From: Bryobacterales bacterium
Lineage (GTDB): Bacteria > Acidobacteriota > Terriglobia > Bryobacterales > Bryobacteraceae
Direction of reading: 5' to 3'
Assembly (NCBI GenBank): GCA_003132865.1
Contig: PKYZ01000382.1
Span: forward strand, 7,186-19,493
Length of the DNA stretch: 12,308 bases
Both the position numbers and the translations under genes were made by a program. Shown here one piece after another: positions 1 to 6,199 of this stretch (position 1 is its first letter; each line of letters begins with the position of its first letter). The notes beneath the pieces were generated by a model. It was not told the DNA's origin and ran no database searches. It was given only the letters and a program-made list of their open reading frames with translations.

Positions 1-429
1 TTGCGAGAACTAGAACCTGAATTCACTTGAGGGGTTGGTGTGATGTGGCGCACCTTGGCGTATCAAAAGTTTACGACGAGTTGGGCTGGTGAGGATTGGC
101 GGATATAGGCGGCACGTTTGCTTCGGATTTGCTTCGCTGAAATGAACTCACGGAAGGCCGCACAGGAAAACACCCCGCCAGCACGCACACGAAGCTCTCA
201 GCGCCCTTCGGTTGCGCCCGGTGGGAAGGCATCCCCGGCAACGCCGCAGCCGTACAACGCCCCGCAGCGCCGTTCACCTGCGCCCGACGAATTCTCCGGT
301 TCGTCCTGTCTGATCTTCGCCGCCGCTGCGCTTAACGTTCCGGGCATTGGGCGTGTATTTCTCAATCCGAAGAGCGTATAATCTGGGTCGGATGGACTCG
401 ATCCTCCCGAAGCTGCAACGGCTATCGCT
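1..429. other. Region without a supported gene upstream of the PIN-like gene
   Basis: Short open frames occur on both strands but none shows a recognisable motif, a convincing ribosome binding site or family resemblance. The stretch is GC-rich from about 150 to 350 and less so near its left end. The only signal I would note is a TATAAT hexamer near its right end, listed separately. It may be decayed DNA like the region right of the PIN-like gene. Confidence 0.5.
377..382 (+). promoter_or_regulatory. Possible -10 box of the PIN-like gene
   Basis: A perfect TATAAT lies 47 bp before the ATG at 430. The hexamer 17 bp upstream (354-359, TGTATT) is a poor -35 match. Position and AT content fit a sigma-70 promoter giving a leader of about 40 nt, but a single hexamer is weak evidence. 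Confidence 0.35.
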
Positions 430-1074
430 ATGCCGAAACCCAAGTTGATCCTCGACACCAACGTTGCTCAAACCCTGCTTCAGCCCAACTACCAGCCCGA
501 TCTCAACCGGATTGTTGGCCGGATTAGCAGTCGGTTCCAGGTAGTGGTCTCGCCACAGACGTACCTTGAACTCCTAAACTCCGTTTGTGGTGGCGACGAG
601 GCGCATTTCGAGGATCACAGGAATCGACTTCGATTGACCGTTGGCCGGGGGAACCCAGAGTTCTTGCCATTCCCGGTGGCCTTTGCCGTGTTCAAGGTGC
701 TCCGGTTAAACTCCCCCACTTCTCCGCTTGATCCTGGCGACTTCCGACAATGGCTTCGGGTTGTGCTTCATGCGAAGGACCGCATCGAGTTATTTGGCGG
801 CGAGGTGCGGCTTCCGAACGGACCCCGTAGACTTCGCTCCGGGTTCGACCCGAACGTTCATCTTCGCCAGCACGAAGCCGGGATTGCCCAACACCGACAA
901 TTGCTGGAGCAGATCAGGGACGGCACGGCCACGTTGCAGCCTGCTGAAGTTTGGGCGGCTGCAATTGCTTCAATGCTCAGTCACCAACTAAACCACCAAC
1001 AGGCGACGGTGCTTGCGGCTGGTCTGGACGCCGCCTACCAGTACCACCGTGAACTCGGCACTTCCCGGTACTAA
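430..1074 (+). CDS. PIN-like domain protein, probably truncated at its C-terminus
   Basis: 214 residues. The N-terminus has a beta strand ending in D9-T-N11, the first acidic site of PIN-fold nucleases, and a strand VVVSP followed by E47 in TYLELL, which fits the second conserved acid. The middle (about 55-195) is helical and charged, without membrane segments. PIN domains normally have one or two further Asp residues near the C-terminus, in a strand like 'vvT.D..f'. Here the frame stops at residue 214, just after the helix with LDAAYQYHREL, and nothing resembling that strand follows. I infer that the gene lost its 3' end and is probably an inactive nuclease, or one relying on a partial site. 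The start is the first ATG after the TATAAT at 377; the Shine-Dalgarno match is weak. No antitoxin-like gene is adjacent. Full-length relatives would be expected nearer 280-300 residues, which I recall only loosely. Confidence 0.65.
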   Translation: MPKPKLILDTNVAQTLLQPNYQPDLNRIVGRISSRFQVVVSPQTYLELLNSVCGGDEAHFEDHRNRLRLTVGRGNPEFLPFPVAFAVFKVLRLNSPTSPLDPGDFRQWLRVVLHAKDRIELFGGEVRLPNGPRRLRSGFDPNVHLRQHEAGIAQHRQLLEQIRDGTATLQPAEVWAAAIASMLSHQLNHQQATVLAAGLDAAYQYHRELGTSRY

Positions 1075-1570
1075 TCCCGCCGCACCTCCTCGAGCGGGTG
1101 CCAGATACTAGACTATCGGTCGTGAGTGACCTTCGGCCATCCGGACAGAAGCTATCCCGCTGCAAACGAATTGCTCCTCCCTGACGCCATTGCGCTTTCT
1201 GATCTCGCCGCTTCAGACGCGTGCGAGGGCGGATCACCGGCCACTACGCGACTCCTCGCGGGCGACCCCGGCGTGGCCAATGCCACCGGACACCCTACGC
1301 AACCTGAAAACGCTCATCGTCAAGATTCATCGGCTCCGTGTCCTCGTTCACCAACAACTAACCTGTTAGCTTCCTGCATGTTCTGGGGCTCATTTCGTGG
1401 CGGTTCTCGCGCAGTGTGCGTTCGCGACCGCTGCGGAGGGTCTTACCTCAGCCGCAGAAGCGGCTATTTAGAAACGTCCCGAGATCCAAACCGGGCAGGC
1501 CTGGATCTTCGGGGGCTGAGTGCACCTGTCGCTCTCCGATCCCATCTCCGTTCTGGCAACCTTTCGGACT
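1075..1570. other. Region without a supported gene after the PIN-like gene
   Basis: I looked for a continuation of the PIN-like protein in all three plus frames and saw none. Open frames here have no motif and unnatural composition (Arg/Ser/Pro rich). The only structure is a small perfect hairpin at 1450-1465 (AGCCGC, loop AGAA, GCGGCT) followed by ATTTA, which could be a weak terminator but lacks a real U run. Confidence 0.5.
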
Positions 1571-1726
1571 CTAATGGCAGCGGGTGGCAGGCTGTCCCAG
1601 GCCACCCTCCAAGCACGGGATCGCGTTTAGATATTCGTAGATAGCGCTGAGATCGCCGACCGTCATGTTCTGCAGGACGGGCCACGGCATGATTTGGAGA
1701 AGGGCGCCATCGAATGGAGGCGGCAT
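1571..1726 (-). pseudogene. C-terminal remnant of a c-type cytochrome-like protein
   Basis: A 51-codon minus-strand frame ending in TAG at 1571-1573 reads PFDGALLQIMPWPVLQN, then MTVGDLSAIYEYLNAIPC, and ends GGLGQPATRCH. The pattern 'MPWP.......M...DL.AIYEYL.AIP' is the typical last helix of cytochrome c domains, with the Met that serves as axial haem ligand and the closing 'aiyeYL' helix. No CxxCH haem motif is found upstream in any minus frame, so the haem-binding half is missing. The homology stops near 1730-1745, where a plus-strand TPR fragment begins, so the two fragments were joined by rearrangement. The recognition is by eye from the family pattern. The ATG at 1726 is only the first Met in the frame, not a real start. 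Confidence 0.6.
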
Positions 1727-1746
1727 GCAGTTTGTCGTTACCGTAG

Positions 1747-2055
1747 GCGAGCAAGACGTATGGGGCGGTATATCTGGCGGGCGTCGCCCACGCTTGGGCC
1801 GCTTCTGGAAACAGGCGGCAAGCTGAAGCGGCCTTGGCGAAACTCAAAGAATTCTCAAAACAGAACTATGTCTCTCCGCTCAATGTTCGCGGGGTATTAC
1901 GCAGCACTCGGAGATCGAGATCGGGCTTCGAGTGGCTGGAAAGAGGTTACGGGCAGCGCGCGCCGGGTCTGATCGAACTGGAAGTCAGCTATGTATGGGA
2001 CGATCTGCGAACGGACCAGCGATTCCACTCGCTGGAACGGCGTGTCGGGTTCTGA
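1747..2055 (+). pseudogene. Frameshifted C-terminal fragment of a TPR-repeat protein
   Basis: From 1747 the frame reads about 48 residues typical of a TPR helix pair: AGVAHAWAASGNRRQAEAAL, then KLKEFSKQNYVSP. The match moves to the next frame at about 1890-1920 (YYAALGDRDRA) and back to the first at about 1925, giving FEWLERGY, then VWDDLRTDQRFHSLERRVGF and stop. The closing motif 'D.LR.D.RF..L..RvG' is the usual end of TPR proteins in Acidobacteria that carry a kinase, adenylate cyclase or winged-helix domain at the front. Two compensating frameshifts and the stop at 1744-1746 show it is dead. The N-terminal domain is absent, so the original function cannot be told. Confidence 0.7.
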
Positions 2056-2255
2056 CAGCGGATTCGCCGCCGTGAACCCCTGCCCTTGCGAGTGCGATCT
2101 CGAATGCGCCGTCCCGAATGTTGGCTTTCCGGCGCAAGCGGAAACACTCTTCAGGGCGGAGCGAGCAGTCAATCCGAACGATTCGTCACATCACGCAGCA
2201 GGAAGGCATCACAACTGTGCGTCTTCCTTCCAAAAAATGCCTTGGGGAAACTTAG
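2056..2255. other. Spacer without a supported gene
   Basis: About 200 bp between the TPR remnant and the REP-like hairpin. Frames cross it but show no family features in either direction. I see no repeat or promoter worth listing. Confidence 0.45.
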
Positions 2256-2258
2256 GTG

Positions 2259-2280
2259 GGACAGGCCTCCTGGCCTGTCC
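2259..2280. repeat. REP-like palindrome beside the transposase remnant
   Basis: A perfect 9-bp inverted repeat, GGACAGGCC, with a 4-base loop TCCT, then GGCCTGTCC. It lies 9 bp before the first recognisable codons of the REP-associated tyrosine transposase remnant. RAYT transposases recognise short GC-rich hairpins that flank their own genes, so the position supports a REP-type element. Only one copy is visible in this window, so its repetitive nature is inferred. Confidence 0.6.
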
Positions 2281-2288
2281 TTCTGCGG

Positions 2289-2602
2289 GTTACGCTGCCA
2301 CACTGGCAACCTGAGGGTGCTGCTCTGTTCCTCACGTGGCGTTTGCACGGGTCACTCCCAAGAACCGTGGAGATCTTGGAGCGCAGCTCCCCTGGCAAAG
2401 TCTTCGTCCGCCACGGACCGGCGTGGCCCAGGTGGTTGCCGATGCGCTCGGGGAGCGGCGGCTTGGTTTATTTATACCATCTTGATCTATCCCGAGGGCC
2501 AGCCTGTCGAGGATCACCAAGGCCATCAAGAATCATTCGGCTCGCCAGGCCAATGCCATCCTCGGGCGCACCGGCCTGCCGTTTTGGCAAGATGAATCGT
2601 AC
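2289..2602 (+). pseudogene. REP-associated tyrosine transposase (RAYT) remnant
   Basis: The N-terminal piece reads LPHWQPEGAALFLTWRLHGSLPR from residue L at 2295, the hallmark start of this HUH-type transposase family (Y1 / TnpA_REP). The match then moves to another frame (phase of 2423), VAQVVADALGERRLGLFI, hits a TGA after FIPS, and resumes in the same phase as ASLSRITKAIKNHSARQAN, AILGRTGLPFWQDESY, ending at 2602. Intact members have between these pieces a segment 'ahvvMPNHVHlL' carrying the two catalytic histidines. It is missing here and appears cut out cleanly. The C-terminal part after DESY, with the 'Y...NPvkaGl' region, is also gone. So it has a frameshift, an internal deletion and a lost 3' end, and cannot be active. 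Confidence 0.8.
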
Positions 2603-2845
2603 CGCCCGCTCCTCGCTCAGCGCCCGCCCGAGCAGCGTCTTGATTACCGCCTGCCGGCTGACATTGAGCCGCGCCGTACGCTCGTCGAGTTCGCGCATCA
2701 CCCCTTGAGTCAGGTCGACGTTCACGCGACGCACCGGCCTGACCACAGTGAACTTGTTGGCGAAGTGGGCCGAAACATCGTCACTCGGCGACGCCGTGTC
2801 TGCGATCTCATCGGCCGTGCATTCCGTCTTAGACGTTTTCGGCAT
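2468..2845 (-). CDS. CopG-type ribbon-helix-helix antitoxin-like protein with an aberrant C-terminus
   Basis: 125 codons from the ATG at 2845, preceded by AGAGGAAG about 8 bases upstream, a good ribosome binding site that fixes this start although the frame is open further upstream. Residues 38-80 form a ribbon-helix-helix: strand RRVNVDL (39-45), helix MRELDERTARL, then the turn NVSRQAVIKTLLGRAL. This is the pattern of CopG/BrnA-type antitoxins, DNA-binding dimers that repress their own operon and neutralise a toxin. Residues 1-37 are acidic and resemble the toxin-binding arm. Residues 81-125 are not native: they read the antisense of the RAYT remnant (junction about 2602-2606), so the real 3' end was lost or displaced and the protein ends in a random basic tail. 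It may still fold and bind DNA. The toxin gene expected just upstream is at best broken. Confidence 0.65.
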   Translation of the reverse strand: MPKTSKTECTADEIADTASPSDDVSAHFANKFTVVRPVRRVNVDLTQGVMRELDERTARLNVSRQAVIKTLLGRALSEERAVRFILPKRQAGAPEDGIGLASRMILDGLGDPRQAGPRDRSRWYK

Positions 2846-2861
2846 AGCTTGATCTTCCTCT

Positions 2862-3010
2862 TTAAGTCGCTTTCCAGGCTGTAACCGGGTGGTGGTACTC
2901 GCCCTCGGAATCGTGCCTGATTTCGAAGATCGCGGAACACCGGCGGCCGTGGCGCCATCCGATTGCACGGAACTGTTTCGGATCATTCGCCCGAGAGCCT
3001 TTCCCCAAAC
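2862..3010 (-). pseudogene. Possible broken toxin gene upstream of the antitoxin-like gene
   Basis: The minus frame ending in TAA at 2862-2864, 16 bases before the antitoxin ATG, reads NDPKQFRAIGWRHGRRC, then AIFEIRHDSEGEYHHPVTAWKAT. The strand-rich, His- and Arg-containing end (IFEIRH...YHHPVTAWKAT) looks like the last strands of a small RelE/BrnT-like toxin, and the order toxin then antitoxin with a tiny gap is usual for that type. No sound start codon or N-terminal half is visible in the same frame, and composition degrades left of about residue NDP. I infer a truncated or frameshifted toxin. It could also be an unrelated small protein. Confidence 0.3.
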
Positions 3011-3117
3011 CACGCACTCTCTGTCCGTGAGCACCTCCCACCACACCCCCGTCACGGACCCGCCAGGTCGCCCCGCAGGCGCCACGTGGCAGAAAACGCC
3101 CAATGGCCGGCGGAGCG

Positions 3118-3139
3118 GTAACGTGGCCATCCACGTTAC
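3118..3139. repeat. Perfect 9-bp inverted repeat GTAACGTGG/CCACGTTAC
   Basis: GTAACGTGG (3118-3126), spacer CCAT, CCACGTTAC (3131-3139). No U run follows on either strand, so a terminator is unlikely. A dimer-binding operator is possible, for example for the minus-strand antitoxin operon about 270 bp downstream, but nothing fixes the role. Confidence 0.4.
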
Positions 3140-3352
3140 ACGTTCGACCTCCATGCACAATTCCGCACAACGACGAACAACCAACCCGCCCAAAAAACCG
3201 AACGAACCCAAAAAATGGGGGTATCGGCCACGCGCGCAAATCGGCTTATCCGGGCAAGGTACACCCAACCCAACTGCCGAACAAAAATCCGGTTACATCC
3301 CAGGTTACCGCGCCCTTCACCCCGAACCGGCCGCCACGGTGCTGCAAAGAGC

Positions 3353-3373
3353 TCACGGTGCAGTCCACCGTGA
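3353..3373. repeat. Perfect 8-bp inverted repeat TCACGGTG/CACCGTGA
   Basis: TCACGGTG (3353-3360), loop CAGTC, CACCGTGA (3366-3373), then ACAAAAGC. It could be a transcription-factor site or a weak hairpin. It is unrelated in sequence to the inverted repeats at 3118 and 3579. Confidence 0.4.
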
Positions 3374-3529
3374 CAAAAGCGACAAAATGCAACACAATGC
3401 AACCGAAAACCGCTTTTTCAACACCGTCGCACCCCGTCGCCTGTGCGCGGCGAGATGGCTTCTCCGCGGCTGTCATCATGGCCGATACGGGACAAGAGCT
3501 TGGCTCCGCACGCGCGGCTCGGCGTCGGG

Positions 3530-3559
3530 TAACCCTTGCTAACCCTTATTGCTAACCCT
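3530..3559 (+). repeat. Three direct TAACCCT repeats
   Basis: TAACCCT occurs at 3530-3536, 3540-3546 and 3553-3559, with spacings of 10 and 13 bp; the last two copies are each preceded by TGC. The array ends 20 bp before the inverted repeat at the permease start, the place where activator or cooperative repressor sites usually lie. Confidence 0.45.
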
Positions 3560-3578
3560 CCGGAGAACCGTGCGTCTA

Positions 3579-3601
3579 CGATGGTAGAATATCTACCATC
3601 G
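3579..3601 (+). promoter_or_regulatory. Operator-like inverted repeat overlapping the ADOP promoter
   Basis: CGATGGTAGA, spacer ATA, TCTACCATCG: a perfect 10+10 bp inverted repeat ending two bases before the ATG at 3604. Its left arm runs into TAGAAT (3585-3590), a fair -10 box. Transcription from it would start near 3597-3604, giving a leaderless or nearly leaderless mRNA, and no Shine-Dalgarno sequence precedes the ATG. A dimeric winged-helix repressor is the natural ligand. PadR regulators often sit beside ADOP genes in Acidobacteria, but no PadR gene is in this window, so the regulator is inferred and must act in trans. Confidence 0.6.
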
Positions 3602-3603
3602 AT

Positions 3604-6180
3604 ATGCGCTGGGGCAGACGAAACCGGGAAGACGACCTCGAACGGGAGCTGCACACGCATCTGGACCTGGAGGCGGAGGAGCGCGGCGAGGGGACCGATG
3701 CGGCGCGGCGGGCATTCGGCAACTTGACGGCGGTGAAGGAGGCGATACACGAAATGTCCAACTGGACGGTAGTGGAACAATTAGGACAGGACCTGCGATA
3801 CGGGGCGCGCCTGCTGCGCCGCAGTCCGGCGTTCAGCGTGGTCGCGGTGCTCACGCTGGCCCTGGGAATCGGGGCGAATACGGCCATCTTCAGCGTGGTG
3901 AACGCCGTCCTGCTGCGGCCGCTTCCGTTCCCGGAGCCGGACCGGTTGGTGCTGGTTTTTGAGTCCAGCCCGAAAGGGAACCAGCACAACGTGGTCAACC
4001 CCGTCAATTTCCTCAACTGGCGCGAGCGCACGCGCAGTTTCCAGCAGATGGCTGCGATGCACGGCTGGACTTCGAACATCACCGGCGAGGGTGAGCCGCT
4101 GGCCGTGGACGGGATCCGCACGTCGCCGGAGTTGTTCTCCATCCTGGGGGTCTCGCCGTTCATGGGCCGCGCGTTTATCCCGGAGGAAGGAATTGAGGGA
4201 CGCGATCACAGCGTGATTTTCAGCTACGCCTTCTGGCAGAGCCATTACGGCGGCGATCGCAATATCCTCGGACGGAAGATCATGCTGAATGGAGATCCGA
4301 CGACCGTGGTCGGCATTCTGCCGCGTGACTTTCACTTCCCCCGTTGGAAAGCGGACCTCTATGTGCCCATGCCCCTCGACCGCGGTGAGGCGCGCCGGAA
4401 CGGCCGCTACCTCTCCACGATTGCGCGCCTCAAGCCGGGCGTGAGCTTCAGACAGGCGCAACAAGATCTGGCGGCCGTCGCCAAGCGGCTTTCGCAAGAG
4501 TGGCCGGAGATGGATAAGGATTGGAGCACCGCGGTAGTGCCTTTTCTCGATGACGTCACGGAAAACGTCCGTCTGCCTCTGTTGGTGCTGCTGGCGTCGG
4601 TAGGCCTGGTTCTGCTCATCGCTTGCGCCAATGTAGCGAACCTGCTGCTGATGCGCGCCACCGGCAGGTTGCGCGAGATCGCACTGCGCGCGGCCCTGGG
4701 CGCGGGACGGCGGCGCATTCTGCAACAACTGTTATCGGAGAGCCTGCTGCTGGCGCTGGCGGGATGGGCAGGAGGTTTGGCAGTGGGCTACTGGGGCCTC
4801 CAAGGCCTGCTCGCGATGGTCCCCACCAGTGTGCCGCTACCCCGGATGGAATCGATTCGCCTGGATTCCGGAGTGTTCCTCTTTGCGTTCGGCATTTCCC
4901 TGGCGACGGCCATCGTATTTGGCCTGGCGCCCGCGATTCAGGTCTCGCGCCCGCAGCTTCAGAGCGCGCTGCAGCAGGGTTCGCAGCGCACCGGCGTGGG
5001 AGGCGGTCGCGTCTTCCGGCGGGCGTTCGTGGTCGCCGAGATTGCGCTGGCGCTTCTGCTGCTGGTTGGCGCCGGCCTGCTCATGCGCAGTTTCGCGCGG
5101 CTGACTTCCGTCAACCCCGGCTTCGTTACGGAACACCTACTGGCCATGGAGATGTTCACTTCACCGGCCAAGTATGGCGACCTCGAGAAGCGGTCGCAGT
5201 ACATGGAGCGGGTGCTCGATGAAGTGCGGAGCGTACCTGGCGTGCAGGCGGCCGGCTCCACGCATTTCCTGCCACTCACCGGATTCGTATCTGGTTCCTG
5301 CTTTGCGCCCGCTCCTGGGCCCGAGCCAAACGTTTCTTCGCCCAGCGCGGATTTTCTGGTGATCAGTCCCGGATACTTCCAGACCATGGGGACGCCGATG
5401 TTGAGCGGCCGCGATTTCGGCCCACAGGACCGCTTTGGTACGCCCAGCGCCACGGTCGTCAACCACGCATTTGCCGAGCGGTTCCTCGCGGGCCAAAATC
5501 CCGTGGGCAAGAAGCTGAATGTCTGCTGGACGGTTCCCAATCCAGTCGAAATCGTGGGAGTGGTGGTGGATGCCCGGCAAACCGAATTGAAGGTCGCGCC
5601 CCAGCCGACTATCTTCCTGGCAAACGCGCAGGGACCCATGTACTTTGCGCGTCTGGTGGTGCGGGCGCGGAACGATCCGCGCCAGATGGCCCACGCGGTT
5701 GAGGCGGCCATTCACCGCGTCGATCCAGACCAAGCGGTTTCGAACGTCCAAACCATGGACGAAGTCTTTTCCGATTCGGTTGCGCGCCCGAGATTTCAAC
5801 TGGTGCTGCTGTTGGTGTTCGCGGGCATCGCGGTGCTGTTGGCCACCATCGGGGTGTACGGCGTGGTGTCCTATTCGGTGAGCCAGCGCACGCAGGAGAT
5901 CGGCATTCGCGTGGCTTTGGGCGCGCGCTCAAGCGATGTGTCGCGCCTGGTGCTGCGCGAAGGGTTGCTGCTGGGAGGATTGGGAGTTGCCGTGGGGCTG
6001 GCCGCCGCGATGGCGTCCACGCGCGTGTTGCGAAGCCTGTTGTTCGAAGTGACGCCCACCGATCCGTTGACGCTCGGCGCAGTGGCGTGTCTGCTGCTGG
6101 CGGTGGCCGTCGCGGCGACTCTATGGCCGGCTCGCCGGGCAACCAAAGTGGATCCGATGGTGGCCTTGCGGTACGAGTAG
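3604..6180 (+). CDS. ADOP family (acidobacterial duplicated orphan permease) MacB/FtsX-type permease
   Basis: 858 residues, normal for the family. Residues 1-60 form the charged prefix region (RRNREDDLERELHTHLDLE, then AARRAFGN) found at the front of these proteins. About 75-115 hold the first membrane segment and signature VLTLALGIGANTAIFSVVNA, followed by LLRPLPFPEPDRL. A MacB-like periplasmic domain fills about 115-320. FtsX domain one has membrane segments near 325-350, 378-400 and 422-447. A second copy starts near 470 (FVVAEIALALLLLVGAGLL), with a periplasmic domain about 500-725 and FtsX segments near 731-760, 788-810 and 822-848. The protein should be an inner-membrane component of a mechanotransmission or efflux type ABC system. 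As is usual for ADOP, no ATPase gene is adjacent, so substrate and partner are unknown. The start follows the operator at 3579-3601. The serine hydrolase gene 19 bp downstream probably shares the transcript. Confidence 0.93.
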   Translation: MRWGRRNREDDLERELHTHLDLEAEERGEGTDAARRAFGNLTAVKEAIHEMSNWTVVEQLGQDLRYGARLLRRSPAFSVVAVLTLALGIGANTAIFSVVNAVLLRPLPFPEPDRLVLVFESSPKGNQHNVVNPVNFLNWRERTRSFQQMAAMHGWTSNITGEGEPLAVDGIRTSPELFSILGVSPFMGRAFIPEEGIEGRDHSVIFSYAFWQSHYGGDRNILGRKIMLNGDPTTVVGILPRDFHFPRWKADLYVPMPLDRGEARRNGRYLSTIARLKPGVSFRQAQQDLAAVAKRLSQEWPEMDKDWSTAVVPFLDDVTENVRLPLLVLLASVGLVLLIACANVANLLLMRATGRLREIALRAALGAGRRRILQQLLSESLLLALAGWAGGLAVGYWGLQGLLAMVPTSVPLPRMESIRLDSGVFLFAFGISLATAIVFGLAPAIQVSRPQLQSALQQGSQRTGVGGGRVFRRAFVVAEIALALLLLVGAGLLMRSFARLTSVNPGFVTEHLLAMEMFTSPAKYGDLEKRSQYMERVLDEVRSVPGVQAAGSTHFLPLTGFVSGSCFAPAPGPEPNVSSPSADFLVISPGYFQTMGTPMLSGRDFGPQDRFGTPSATVVNHAFAERFLAGQNPVGKKLNVCWTVPNPVEIVGVVVDARQTELKVAPQPTIFLANAQGPMYFARLVVRARNDPRQMAHAVEAAIHRVDPDQAVSNVQTMDEVFSDSVARPRFQLVLLLVFAGIAVLLATIGVYGVVSYSVSQRTQEIGIRVALGARSSDVSRLVLREGLLLGGLGVAVGLAAAMASTRVLRSLLFEVTPTDPLTLGAVACLLLAVAVAATLWPARRATKVDPMVALRYE

Positions 6181-6199
6181 TTCTGCTAAGTTGGGATGC

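Larger units (their letters stand above)
3011..3578. other. Long intergenic region before the ADOP gene
   Basis: No frame here has family features. It contains two perfect inverted repeats (3118-3139 and 3353-3373), two CCCAAAAAA runs 18 bp apart (3189 and 3207), and three TAACCCT copies (3530-3559), listed separately where notable. Local A-rich runs make it less GC-rich than the genes that follow. It must hold the upstream control region of the permease gene. Confidence 0.5.

Noticed and set aside
329..360. Integron attC-like start (GCTTAAC followed by GTT)
   Set aside because: No matching GTTRRRY partner at a suitable distance and no integrase or cassette pattern.
1450..1465. AGCCGC-AGAA-GCGGCT hairpin as a terminator
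   Set aside because: Short stem, no U run, and no gene ends near it on either strand.
1586..1609. Inverted repeat GGTGGC...GCCACC
   Set aside because: Only six bases pair, and the sequence is explained as the coding tail of the cytochrome remnant.
2846..3268. Upstream extension of the antitoxin frame on the minus strand
   Set aside because: No family features, and a good ribosome binding site marks the ATG at 2845 as the start.
3781..4728. 315-codon minus-strand open frame
   Set aside because: Antisense to the ADOP permease; Arg/His/Gln-rich shadow translation.
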